Origin: Halobacillus locisalis
Lineage (GTDB): Bacteria > Bacillota > Bacilli > Bacillales > Halobacillaceae
Assembly: GCF_013694105.1 (NCBI RefSeq)
Contig: NZ_JACEFG010000001.1
Coordinates: 806,001 to 870,000 of the forward strand
DNA: 64,000 bases
Direction: 5' to 3'
The translations under genes were made by a program, and so were the position numbers. Below the pieces are notes generated by a model. It had not been told where the DNA came from. It ran no database searches and was given only the letters and a program-made list of their open reading frames with translations. Shown here in pieces: positions 8,794-16,685 of the stretch; within the stretch, counting starts at the first letter, position 1; each line of letters opens with the position of its first letter.

Positions 8794-10380
8794 TTAATCT
8801 TCCGCAATCCATGATCGCAATAGTTTTGCAAATTCTTCAGGCTTGTCTTGAGCCATTTTCTCTAATTGTTTTCTTCGCTGTGTCGACTCATCGACTTTCT
8901 CCTCTATCTCAGGAACTTCTTGTGTTACTCGTTCAAATACTTCTTCGTATTCTTCTTCCTCTTCATTGTTCCTTCTACGTACCAACATCCATATTAGTAC
9001 GGCGATAATCGCGGCTAGGACGGCACCGACCGCATAACCCCAAATTGGAATACTGAAACCAGGCTCCGGAGGATCGACTTGTCCATTGAATTCCTGGAAG
9101 ACGATGGACACTTTTTCTTGTGGATCCACTTCTCCGTAACTCCCGTTGATCGATGTCGTGATCATCGAGTTTAAAATCGATTCCACTCCGTCTTCCACAG
9201 TTTGTTGTTCACCGGCCGTCAGCGTGATGACTTCACCCGTCTCGTCCGTTCTCGTATTATCGATGGCGACTTGAATCCCTAAATCCCTTACTTTGTAAGG
9301 GGCTTCTTCTATATTTCTTCTGATCCGATTAAACTCATTATTGATTGTTTCCCTGGTCATCTCGTAATCCCCAGCGCCTGTCACGCCAGCAGGATAGTTT
9401 GGAATATCCTCTTCACCTGCACCAGGTATCCCACCTTCCGGGAACCCGCCTTCATACGTTTCTTCTATTCGCTCGACACTGACCGGTAGCCCTTCCATTG
9501 TCTCTGGGTTAACAGGCTCAACTAATTCTTCTATACGGTTTTCTTTTGTAAAATCGACATCAGCCGTTACAGTCGCAATCACTTTTTGCTGACCAATCAT
9601 CTGACCTAACATCCGCTGTACGCGTTGCTTAATATCCCGTTCAATATCTTGCTTCACTTGTTGCTGATATGTATAAAGGTCTTCATTACCAGAAAGATTT
9701 GAATTTTCTGTGTCATAATACTGAAAGTTTTGGTCCATGATGACGATATTATCTTTAGAAAGATTTGGTACAGATTTCGATGCCAGATTGTACAAAGCCT
9801 CGACTTGATTGTTTTCTAACTGATAACCGGGCTGCACACCTAACACGATCGAGGCGGATGCTGGTTGTTGACTTTCTGGATCCAAGAAAATTTGTTCCTC
9901 GGGTAGATTAATCATCACCTGTGCATCTTGTATGCCTGTAATCCCCATCATCAAGCTGGCAAGCTCACTTTGCATGGCATCCAGCTTGATCATTCCAAAT
10001 TCATTATCTGTCATACCCCAAGAAGTATTGGCACTGAAAAAGCTATAGTCGATTGAACCGCTGTTAGGTAATCCAGCAGCTGCTAAATCGACAAGTAAAG
10101 GTTCTGCTTGAGGCTCAGGAACTAATATTGTTGTTCCTCCTTGCCCTAATTCATAAGAGACGCCGCGAGTGTCCAGTTCAGCTTTGATTTGACCGATTTC
10201 CTGTAATGTCAAATCGTTGTAAAGTGGCACCATTTTGGTATTGGAAGCAAAGATACTGGCGATCACCAGCACGAGTATGACCGCAATAGCAGTTCCTGCC
10301 ATCAACCCTTTTTGCATCTTGCTCCGGTTCTTCCAGAACGACGTCAAACGTTCTTGATACAATGATATTTTTTCTTTCAT
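8794..10380 (-). CDS. fliF: Flagellar MS-ring protein FliF
   Basis: FliF forms the membrane-embedded MS ring on which the basal body is built. The protein has an N-terminal membrane helix (about residues 25-45), YscJ-like ring-building domains (VPLYNDLTLQEIGQIKAEL, and QVMINLPEEQIF), a variable acidic and glycine-rich periplasmic stretch (PGAGEEDIPNYPAG), a second helix near 445-467, and a C-terminal cytoplasmic tail that binds FliG. The ATG at 10380 follows GGGGG by 5 nt and is preferred over a start 7 codons upstream. Length 528 aa is typical. Confidence 0.96.
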   Translation of the reverse strand: MKEKISLYQERLTSFWKNRSKMQKGLMAGTAIAVILVLVIASIFASNTKMVPLYNDLTLQEIGQIKAELDTRGVSYELGQGGTTILVPEPQAEPLLVDLAAAGLPNSGSIDYSFFSANTSWGMTDNEFGMIKLDAMQSELASLMMGITGIQDAQVMINLPEEQIFLDPESQQPASASIVLGVQPGYQLENNQVEALYNLASKSVPNLSKDNIVIMDQNFQYYDTENSNLSGNEDLYTYQQQVKQDIERDIKQRVQRMLGQMIGQQKVIATVTADVDFTKENRIEELVEPVNPETMEGLPVSVERIEETYEGGFPEGGIPGAGEEDIPNYPAGVTGAGDYEMTRETINNEFNRIRRNIEEAPYKVRDLGIQVAIDNTRTDETGEVITLTAGEQQTVEDGVESILNSMITTSINGSYGEVDPQEKVSIVFQEFNGQVDPPEPGFSIPIWGYAVGAVLAAIIAVLIWMLVRRRNNEEEEEYEEVFERVTQEVPEIEEKVDESTQRRKQLEKMAQDKPEEFAKLLRSWIAED

Positions 10381-10443
10381 AATTGCCCCCAAAAAAAGCA
10401 CGACTTAAGAGAATAATATAATAGCAATAGGTATGGGTGGTTA

Positions 10444-10761
10444 TTACACTTGCATGCGCATAATTTCTTTATAAGCTTCTACCACTTTATTTTGCATTTG
10501 AACGGTAGTCTGCATTGTAATGCTAGCTTTTTGCGCCGTAATCATCACATTATGTAGGTCATCTACTTCCCCACGAGCTAGCGCCTTAGTCATTTCATTC
10601 GATTCGACTTGTGACTTGTTCACACTGTCGATTGCATTTTTCAATTGATTGGCAAAGGTAGCATGTGCTTCACCGGGGGTAACCGATGGCTTAGCCGGAG
10701 ATGTGTTCGTATCCATAGAAACCGCTTGTTGTGCGAACGGATTAGTAATCGTTGACATCAT
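10444..10761 (-). CDS. fliE: Flagellar hook-basal body complex protein FliE
   Basis: FliE links the MS ring to the proximal rod and is the first rod-type export substrate. At 105 aa it shows the family signature FANQLKNAIDSVNKSQ, then DLHNVMITAQKASITMQTTVQ and an ending KVVEAYKEIMRMQV. AAGGAG lies 7 nt before the first of two consecutive ATG codons. It sits between flgC and fliF as in all Bacillus fla/che operons. Confidence 0.95.
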   Translation of the reverse strand: MMSTITNPFAQQAVSMDTNTSPAKPSVTPGEAHATFANQLKNAIDSVNKSQVESNEMTKALARGEVDDLHNVMITAQKASITMQTTVQMQNKVVEAYKEIMRMQV

Positions 10762-10783
10762 TGATCTCTCCTTACTTTCTGGC

Positions 10784-11239
10784 TTATCTTCCGATTTCCA
10801 ATGCCTTCATCAACATGCTCTTTGTAGCATTCAATGAGGTAACATTGGCTTCATAAGAACGCGTTGCGCTCATCATATCAACCGTTTCTTGTAAAGGGTC
10901 GACATTCGGCATTTGGACATATCCATCCGCATTGGCATCTGGATGATTTGGGTTGAATACTTGCTTGAAAGGTTCATCGTCGTCAACGATTTGCGTGACC
11001 TTCACACCCTGACCTGGTTGGCTGGATTGATTAGATGCCATTTGTAAGAAGGATCGGAAGTCTTGATCTTTTGCTTGAAAAGAAACCATCTTCCGCTGGT
11101 AGGGTACCCATTCTCCGGCCTCGTTGACCGTTGCACGCGTCGAGTTCGCATTGGCGATGTTCGAAGACGCAACGTCCATCCGCAATCGTTGAGCCGTTAA
11201 TGCACTTGCGCTCGTGTTCATGGAATGAAAAATAGTCAC
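10784..11239 (-). CDS. flgC: Flagellar basal-body rod protein FlgC
   Basis: A proximal rod subunit exported by the flagellar apparatus. At 151 aa it starts with HSMNTSASALTAQRLRMDV and ASSNIANANS, the conserved N-terminal rod motif, and ends MSATRSYEANVTSLNATKSM, the matching C-terminal helix. The start is GTG at 11239 with GGAGGG 9 nt upstream. It follows flgB after 3 nt. Confidence 0.95.
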   Translation of the reverse strand: MTIFHSMNTSASALTAQRLRMDVASSNIANANSTRATVNEAGEWVPYQRKMVSFQAKDQDFRSFLQMASNQSSQPGQGVKVTQIVDDDEPFKQVFNPNHPDANADGYVQMPNVDPLQETVDMMSATRSYEANVTSLNATKSMLMKALEIGR

Positions 11240-11242
11240 GAA

Positions 11243-11638
11243 TTAATTCCCTCCTCTTAGCACTCTCTCAAGCCCTTGGAATTTACTGCTGATCCTGCTT
11301 GTAAGGGCTTGGTATTGAATTTGATTCTGGGCTAGCTCGTTCATCTCTTTGTCTATGTCTACATTGTTGCCGTTGTGATTATATGTACTATTCTGAACCG
11401 TTATCGTTTGAAAAGAGGATGTTCCTGTTCTGGATTGAAAATCAATATGTCGTGTATTCGTCCGTTTGGTAGGAATTGACGACATTTCAGCACTTAACAT
11501 ATCTTTGAAAACGACATCTTTCGCTTTGTACCCCGGCGTATCGACATTTGCGATATTATTCGAAATGGCCCTGTTTTTAGCTGTTGAATAATTCATTGAA
11601 TTCTCCAACGATTGAATCGTTGATCCAAAGAGATTCAT
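11243..11638 (-). CDS. flgB: Flagellar basal-body rod protein FlgB
   Basis: A proximal rod subunit and the first gene of the fla/che operon. The conserved motif AISNNIANVDTPGYKAKDV lies near residues 25-43, with the ALTSRISSKFQGL helix at the C-terminus. I place the start at the ATG at 11638 (MNLFGSTIQSL) because GAGGTGGGG lies directly upstream, rather than 15 codons further up. This gives 131 aa, the usual size. A candidate sigma-A promoter lies 44-73 nt upstream of the start. Confidence 0.95.
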   Translation of the reverse strand: MNLFGSTIQSLENSMNYSTAKNRAISNNIANVDTPGYKAKDVVFKDMLSAEMSSIPTKRTNTRHIDFQSRTGTSSFQTITVQNSTYNHNGNNVDIDKEMNELAQNQIQYQALTSRISSKFQGLERVLRGGN

Positions 11639-11681
11639 GTTCCCCACCTCAATTCGACATTTTTCCAATACTACAAGTAAC

Positions 11682-11711
11682 ATTGTAAGAAAATTTGTAT
11701 ACTCATGTCTA
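11682..11711 (-). promoter_or_regulatory. Candidate sigma-A promoter of the fla/che operon
   Basis: On the minus strand TAGACA (11711-11706) and TACAAT (11687-11682) are separated by 18 nt. Each hexamer has one mismatch to the sigma-A consensus. Transcription would start near 11675, giving a leader of about 37 nt to flgB. No convincing sigma-D site was found here by eye. Confidence 0.55.
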
Positions 11712-12030
11712 CGAAATATCCTGAATTTTTACGATAGTGTTACAAACAGTACGAATGGATTAGGGATTTCGTCTTTATTAATTGACTTTTGTTTACATTT
11801 GTCGCACTTTCGTATATATTGTCTATTATTACATAATTTTCTGAAAGAGAATAGTCTTATTCGATTGAATGATTCCTTTAGACCACCCACCCTTTCCAAA
11901 ATAACAGTCCTCCTGATATTAGAAATGTGCACTAGTCTCTCCTCCTCCTCTCAAATCTTGCAATTGAGAGAATATTTAAGATAAAAAAACTTTCGGTCCT
12001 TCAGAACGGCTCAAATAACTTATGTAAACA
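11712..12030. other. A/T-rich intergenic region upstream of the fla/che operon
   Basis: About 320 nt without a credible gene. The composition is A/T-rich near the promoter. A CTCTCAATTG-CAAGATTTGAGAG imperfect inverted repeat near 11948-11971 is followed on the minus strand by purine-rich GAGGAGGAGGAG. Further regulatory sites for flagellar control are likely here but I cannot name them. Confidence 0.4.
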
Positions 12031-12064
12031 AAAAGCTCAAAGACAGTAAGTCTTTGAGCTTTTT
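12031..12064. terminator. Terminator-like hairpin, duplicate of the codY terminator
   Basis: AAAAGCTCAAAGAC and GTCTTTGAGCTTTT pair around a short loop (AGTAA). The sequence is almost identical to the hairpin at 12671-12705 after codY, differing essentially in the loop. A and T runs on both flanks let it work in either direction. Confidence 0.75.
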
Positions 12065-12670
12065 CAATGTGCCTGCGAAAGCTACTTTCGGTTCTTCCGA
12101 GTTGAGAATAAACCGGTTGCGTGGAAACGACTCCCTTCCCGCAGGAGGCGGCGAGCTTCTCAGGCCGCTTCTTAGACCTGTGGGATCTCACTTAAGCCTC
12201 AGGATCCTGCAGCAGTGTCGCCGTTTCCACGCCACCTCACAATAACGAGGCTGAACTTCTAGGGACGCTACTACAATGAGGAGCTTTACGGACGACAGCA
12301 CCATGTTTGGCGAGGTTCTGTTCCCACTATTTGTAGCACAGTGGGAGTGAAAACGGGGAGACTCCGACCTTTCCTTAAATGTAAACGCGCCTTGCTCGGC
12401 GGTGTACGGACTCGACTGAGCTGGCAGAGATAAAGGAAACACGAAGAGTGTAGCGATTCGATGTTGACTTATCGTACAGAAGTGAAGGAAGTCTCACTAG
12501 CGCTAGGCGTTGGAACTGGATATAACGGGAAAAGAAACTAGACAATACCCCGCAGCGAACGAAGCGCAAGGAGGCTTGGCGTTCCCCCGTGGAAAGCGAG
12601 TCGTTTTCCATTTCACGGTATTTTAAAATAATCACAAAGAACCTATGCACAGACTTCTTCAACAGCCTGA
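12065..12670. repeat. Repeat-rich non-coding block between two identical terminators
   Basis: About 600 nt with no convincing gene on either strand. It is a mosaic of structured pieces. One is a long inverted repeat (12119-12131 with 12223-12235, GCGTGGAAACG against CGTTTCCACGC) enclosing further small palindromes. Another is the segment shared with 39251-39370. A third (12550-12610) contains GCAGCGAACGAAGCG and GGAAAGCGAGTCGTTTTCC, resembling intergenic repeats common in Bacillaceae. The G+C content is visibly higher than in the neighbouring spacers. Short open frames here lack ribosome sites. Confidence 0.7.
12402..12522. repeat. Dispersed repeat, copy 1 (shared with 39251-39370, inverted)
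   Basis: This segment matches the reverse complement of 39251-39370 over about 120 nt. The match includes a 23-nt identical run (12458-12480, centred on TTGACTTATCGTAC) and the identical run GATAAAGGAAACACGA. Ends of similarity were judged by eye. Confidence 0.8.
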
Positions 12671-12705
12671 AAAAAGCTCAAAGACATAAAGTCTTTGAGC
12701 TTTTT
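12671..12705 (-). terminator. Intrinsic terminator of the xerC-hslVU-codY operon
   Basis: A perfect 15-bp stem (AAAAAGCTCAAAGAC / GTCTTTGAGCTTTTT) with a 5-nt loop lies 8 nt after the codY stop. The run of T at the end of the stem gives the U-tract on the minus strand. Confidence 0.85.
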
Positions 12706-12713
12706 ATTTTCTA

Positions 12714-13493
12714 TTAATTTGTGCGTAGTTTTTGAAGCTCCAATAAGAAGTTGTTGTTCAACACTTTAATATACGTCCCTTTCATTCCTAGAGAGCGGGA
12801 TTCTATGACTCCGGCACTTTCTAGCTTACGAAGAGCGTTCACGATAACAGAACGTGTTATGCCTACGCGATCCGCGATTTTACTCGCGACAAGTAGTCCT
12901 TCGTTGCCATCCAATTCTTCAAAGATGTGTTCAATAGCTTCCAGTTCACTATAAGAAAGAGAGCTGATGGCCATTTGAACGACCGCTTTGCTACGCGCTT
13001 CTTGTTCGATTTCTTCTGTTTTCTCATGGAGGATTTCCATTCCTACTACTGTCGCTCCATACTCAGCGAGCAGTAAGTCGTCATCTTGGAAGCTTCCGTC
13101 CAGGCGACTCAGAATCAATGTACCTAAACGCTGCCCTCCACCGATAATAGGAACAATAGTCGTTAATCCATTTTCGAAAAGCTCACGGTTTTCAACAGGG
13201 AAAGCTGTGTACGCACTGTCAATATCGATATCAGGCGTGGTTTCTTGAATGTTGAACAAGTTCTGCGTGTATTCTTGAGGGAACTGACGCTCAGATAGCA
13301 TCGCTTTCATACGCTCGTTCTCAATCTCTTGTCGAATTGCAAATCCTAGTAACTTACCTCGACGACTCAAAATAAACGTGTTAGCTCCGATAGCATCTCG
13401 TAGGGTCGCGGACATATCATTGAAGTCCACCGACTTTCCTGTTGTTTTTTGCAGCATCGCATTGATGTTTCTTGCGCGGTCTAGTAATTTCAT
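12714..13493 (-). CDS. codY: GTP- and branched-chain amino acid-sensing repressor CodY
   Basis: CodY is the global regulator of nutrient limitation in Firmicutes, binding isoleucine, leucine or valine in its N-terminal GAF domain and DNA through a C-terminal winged helix. At 259 aa it equals the B. subtilis length. The helix-turn-helix [20 protein letters not shown] lies near residues 204-223 and is the hallmark of the family; [20 protein letters not shown] precedes it. It is the last gene of the operon with xerC, hslV and hslU and is followed by a strong terminator. Confidence 0.98.
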   Translation of the reverse strand: MKLLDRARNINAMLQKTTGKSVDFNDMSATLRDAIGANTFILSRRGKLLGFAIRQEIENERMKAMLSERQFPQEYTQNLFNIQETTPDIDIDSAYTAFPVENRELFENGLTTIVPIIGGGQRLGTLILSRLDGSFQDDDLLLAEYGATVVGMEILHEKTEEIEQEARSKAVVQMAISSLSYSELEAIEHIFEELDGNEGLLVASKIADRVGITRSVIVNALRKLESAGVIESRSLGMKGTYIKVLNNNFLLELQKLRTN

Positions 13494-13512
13494 GTGTGTT
13501 TCCTCCTCGTAG

Positions 13513-14910
13513 TTATAAAATGAATCGACTTAAATCTTTGTTCTTCACAATAGAAGATAGTTTGCTGTCTACATACTGTGGTGTAATTTCGATTGTTTCC
13601 ATCATGACGTCAGGTGCTTCAAAGGATAGATCCTCAAGCAACTTCTCTAAAATCGTGTGCAAACGTCTTGCTCCGATGTTATCGGTCTCTTGGTTCACTT
13701 CATGAGCGATTTCTGCCAGTCTAGTAATAGCATCGTCAGAAAATTCAACCTTTATACCTTCAACTTCAAGAAGTGCTTTATATTGTTTTAATAACGCGTT
13801 GGATGGCTCAATCAGAATGCTTCTGAAATCCTCAACCGTTAATTTATTCAACTCAACACGAATCGGGAAACGTCCTTGTAGTTCAGGAATCAAATCAGAA
13901 GGCTTCGCCATATGGAAGGCACCAGCGGCGACGAAAAGGATATGATCCGTTGAGACAGGTCCGTATTTCGTCACGACCGTCGAACCTTCAACGATTGGTA
14001 AGATATCTCGCTGTACACCTTCACGAGAGACATTTCCTTGCTGTTCACCTTTCGCTGCCACTTTATCAATCTCGTCGATGAAAATCATACCCGACTGTTC
14101 TACCTTCTCTACCGCTTCCTGACCGACTTCATCCATGTCAACAAGCTTCCCGGCTTCTTCCTGAGTCAGTACTTTTCTCGCTTCTGACACGGGTAATCTT
14201 CTCTTTTTCTTGTTCTTCGGCATGAATTGACTGAAGGCATCCTGCATATTCATTCCCATTTGTTCCATACCTGATCCTTGAAGCATATCAAACATGGAGG
14301 ATTGAGATTCTTCCACCTCAACCGTCACGATACGGTCTTCTAGTTCACCAAGATCGAGCTGATGACGAATCCGACTCCGCTTTGTTTCAAGCTCACTTTC
14401 CTCTTGTTCTTGACTGGGTTCTGCCTCTTGTTGATTGGCTTGATTAAAGAACATTTCCAACGGGTTTTTGAAATTGTTCGTCTGCTTCTTCTTCGATGGA
14501 ACTAGTAATTTCACTAACCGTTTGTTCGCTTGCTCTTCGGCTCGATCCTTTACCGCTTCCATCTTCTCATCTTTCACCATTCGCACTGACATCTCTACTA
14601 AGTCTCGAACCATCGATTCTACATCCCGACCGACGTAACCGACTTCTGTAAACTTTGTCGCTTCTACTTTCACAAAAGGAGCGCCGACAAGCTTCGCTAA
14701 CCTGCGGGCGATTTCCGTTTTACCGACACCTGTTGGTCCCATCATCAGGATGTTTTTCGGCACGATTTCATCCCTGATGTCATCCTGGAGTTGCATGCGT
14801 CGATATCGATTTCGCAGTGCAATAGCCACAGATTTCTTGGCGCTATTCTGGCCGATAATATATTGATCAAGCTTTTCAACAATTTGTTTAGGGGTTAAAT
14901 TCAGTGACAT
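13513..14910 (-). CDS. hslU: HslU/ClpY, ATPase of the HslVU protease
   Basis: AAA+ unfoldase that feeds substrates to HslV. At 465 aa it has the normal length. Walker A is GPTGVGKT at residues 58-65, Walker B MIFIDEID lies near 275, and sensor and C-terminal residues run to DLSRFIL, the tail that docks into HslV. An intermediate I-domain with glutamine- and methionine-rich sequence ([16 protein letters not shown]) lies between them. It follows hslV after 11 nt. Confidence 0.98.
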   Translation of the reverse strand: MSLNLTPKQIVEKLDQYIIGQNSAKKSVAIALRNRYRRMQLQDDIRDEIVPKNILMMGPTGVGKTEIARRLAKLVGAPFVKVEATKFTEVGYVGRDVESMVRDLVEMSVRMVKDEKMEAVKDRAEEQANKRLVKLLVPSKKKQTNNFKNPLEMFFNQANQQEAEPSQEQEESELETKRSRIRHQLDLGELEDRIVTVEVEESQSSMFDMLQGSGMEQMGMNMQDAFSQFMPKNKKKRRLPVSEARKVLTQEEAGKLVDMDEVGQEAVEKVEQSGMIFIDEIDKVAAKGEQQGNVSREGVQRDILPIVEGSTVVTKYGPVSTDHILFVAAGAFHMAKPSDLIPELQGRFPIRVELNKLTVEDFRSILIEPSNALLKQYKALLEVEGIKVEFSDDAITRLAEIAHEVNQETDNIGARRLHTILEKLLEDLSFEAPDVMMETIEITPQYVDSKLSSIVKNKDLSRFIL

Positions 14911-14921
14911 GTTCCGCCTCC

Positions 14922-15464
14922 TTAATCGAGTACCTCAAGAATGATTTGGTCATTCGTAAACACGCAGATCTCTCCGGCAATCTCAAGCGCTGCCTTGGCT
15001 ATTTCGTCGGCTTCCTTTTCAGGGGAATACCGCTTCAATGCACGCCCTGCACTGAGGGCAAAGTTGCCACCTGAACCGATGGCTAAAATACCATCGTCCG
15101 GTTCTATTACTTCCCCAGTACCGGAAACGAGAAACATTTGCTCTTTATCCATCACGATCAACATTGCTTCCAATTTGCGTAAAACACGGTCACTACGCCA
15201 TTCTTTGGCGAGTTCTACAGAAGCGCGTGCTAAGTTTCCATCATAGGCTTCAAGCTTTCCTTCAAACTTTTCGAACAGCGTGAAAGCATCGGCTACAGAT
15301 CCAGCAAATCCAGCTAAGACTTGATCGTTGAATAATCGCCTAACTTTTCTCGCCTTATGCTTCATAACCACCTGATTACCCAGCGTAACTTGACCGTCCC
15401 CACTCATCGCACTTCTTCCTTTGTGTTGAACGGCGAAAATCGTTGTTGCATGAAATTGTTCCAT
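14922..15464 (-). CDS. hslV: HslV/ClpQ, peptidase of the HslVU protease
   Basis: Proteasome-like peptidase that forms dodecamers capped by HslU. At 180 aa it shows [20 protein letters not shown] at the N-terminus and [14 protein letters not shown] later. B. subtilis ClpQ carries extra N-terminal residues (Met-Ser-Ser-Phe) before the conserved Thr-Thr and is reported to use an N-terminal Ser; here the second residue is Glu and no Ser is present before the TT pair. The operon context (xerC upstream, hslU downstream) is the classical one. Confidence 0.97.
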   Translation of the reverse strand: MEQFHATTIFAVQHKGRSAMSGDGQVTLGNQVVMKHKARKVRRLFNDQVLAGFAGSVADAFTLFEKFEGKLEAYDGNLARASVELAKEWRSDRVLRKLEAMLIVMDKEQMFLVSGTGEVIEPDDGILAIGSGGNFALSAGRALKRYSPEKEADEIAKAALEIAGEICVFTNDQIILEVLD

Positions 15465-15473
15465 CGTTTCACC

Positions 15474-16364
15474 TCATTTATTAGCTCTTGGATGGCTGTT
15501 CATATAAACATTTCGCAGCCGATCTTTTGTTACGTGTGTATAAATCTGAGTAGATGCCAGCTGATCGTGACCAAGCAACTCCTGAACCGAACGGAGGTCC
15601 GCTCCAGCATCCAATAAATGCGTCGCAAAAGAGTGGCGTAATTTATGCGGCTTTATGTTCACGGTCAGTGCCGTCTTCTCTACCATTTTATTTAGAATTA
15701 ATCGGATCCCTCTAGCCGTAAGCGGACCACCTTTGGCGTTTAGAAAGATCGAAGACACTCGAGATGAGCTTTTCCTCTCTAAATGCTGCCTTCCCTCTTC
15801 CATATAGCGGATGAGGGCTTGCCTTGCAAAATCACCAAATGGAACATAACGCTCTTTATTTCCTTTTCCGTGAACAAGCAACGTTGATAAAGAGAAATCG
15901 ATGTCGGATACTTCAATATTTGTGCATTCACTCACACGTATTCCCGTACCATATAGCAGTTCGATGATCGCCTGGTTTCTCTGACCCAAAGGATCACTCA
16001 AATCACTGACCGTAAATAGTTCCCTCAATTCTTCTTCATAGAAAAACTCCGGAATAGGATGATCGGCTTTTGGTAAGGAAACAAACGTAAATGGATTATG
16101 ACCCACTATGTCCTCTCGCTCTAGAAAACGATAATAGCTTCGCAAACTGGATACTTTCCTCGATACCGACCGCCTTGACAGCTGACGCTCATGCAACTGA
16201 GCAAGAAAGATTCGAATATCCGAATATTCACAGCTTTGAATGGTAATTTGTTGAGCACACAGAAAATCCTGAAACTCATCAATATCCGTCGTGTAATGTA
16301 TCACTGTCAACGATGAAGCGTTCTTCTCAATTTGTAAATATTCTATAAACGAAGACTTGTGCAT
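15474..16364 (-). CDS. xerC: Tyrosine recombinase XerC (CodV)
   Basis: Resolves chromosome dimers at dif together with XerD. With the ATG at 16364 (MHKSSFIEYL, AGGTGA 7 nt upstream) the protein has 296 aa. The catalytic residues are all present: Arg143 (GTGIRVSE), Lys167 (GKGNKERYVP), His240 and Arg243 (PHKLRHSFATHLL), His266 (LLGHDQLAST) and Tyr275 (IYTH). The longer open frame adds 37 residues without a ribosome site. It is the first gene of the operon, 180 nt after a consensus promoter. Confidence 0.96.
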   Translation of the reverse strand: MHKSSFIEYLQIEKNASSLTVIHYTTDIDEFQDFLCAQQITIQSCEYSDIRIFLAQLHERQLSRRSVSRKVSSLRSYYRFLEREDIVGHNPFTFVSLPKADHPIPEFFYEEELRELFTVSDLSDPLGQRNQAIIELLYGTGIRVSECTNIEVSDIDFSLSTLLVHGKGNKERYVPFGDFARQALIRYMEEGRQHLERKSSSRVSSIFLNAKGGPLTARGIRLILNKMVEKTALTVNIKPHKLRHSFATHLLDAGADLRSVQELLGHDQLASTQIYTHVTKDRLRNVYMNSHPRANK

Positions 16365-16543
16365 CAGACGCTCACCTATCCCCTCATAAAGGCGTTTAAA
16401 TTTTATCACATTTCTGACTAGTATAACAATCACTTTAATAAAAATGTAACAAAATTCTGAATTGTTTCCAAGCATTATCTATTTTCTATTCCATATTACG
16501 CTGATGTCATAAGTTGTCGAACTATGTAGACTAACAAAGCGTA

Positions 16544-16572
16544 ATTATAGCGGTCCACTTAGCGCGTGTCAA
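16544..16572 (-). promoter_or_regulatory. Consensus sigma-A promoter of xerC-hslV-hslU-codY
   Basis: On the minus strand TTGACA (16572-16567) and TATAAT (16549-16544) are both perfect and separated by exactly 17 nt. The start would be near 16537, leaving a leader of about 170 nt before xerC. This is the strongest promoter seen in the window. Confidence 0.88.
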
Positions 16573-16632
16573 TTATTAAAGTAAATAAAGACCACACATA
16601 CCCCTATTCTTAATCAAAATGTAAAAAACCAT

Positions 16633-16671
16633 AAAAAAAGAGTCTACAACTATTAGGGTAGTCATAGACTC
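16633..16671 (-). terminator. Intrinsic terminator after topA
   Basis: On the minus strand GAGTCTA pairs with TAGACTC, extended by ACTA/TAGT across a small internal loop, and is followed by seven T. It lies about 15 nt after the topA stop and separates topA from the xerC promoter. Confidence 0.85.
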
Positions 16672-16685
16672 ATCGATTTATAACA

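Noticed and set aside
8499-9008. 169-aa plus-strand frame over fliG/fliF
   Set aside because: Complementary-strand shadow of two certain flagellar genes.
12375-12662. 95-aa frame, and neighbours at 11976-12191 and 12188-12442, in the repeat block
   Set aside because: They lie wholly in repeat DNA, lack Shine-Dalgarno sequences and have arginine/serine-rich, non-protein-like composition.
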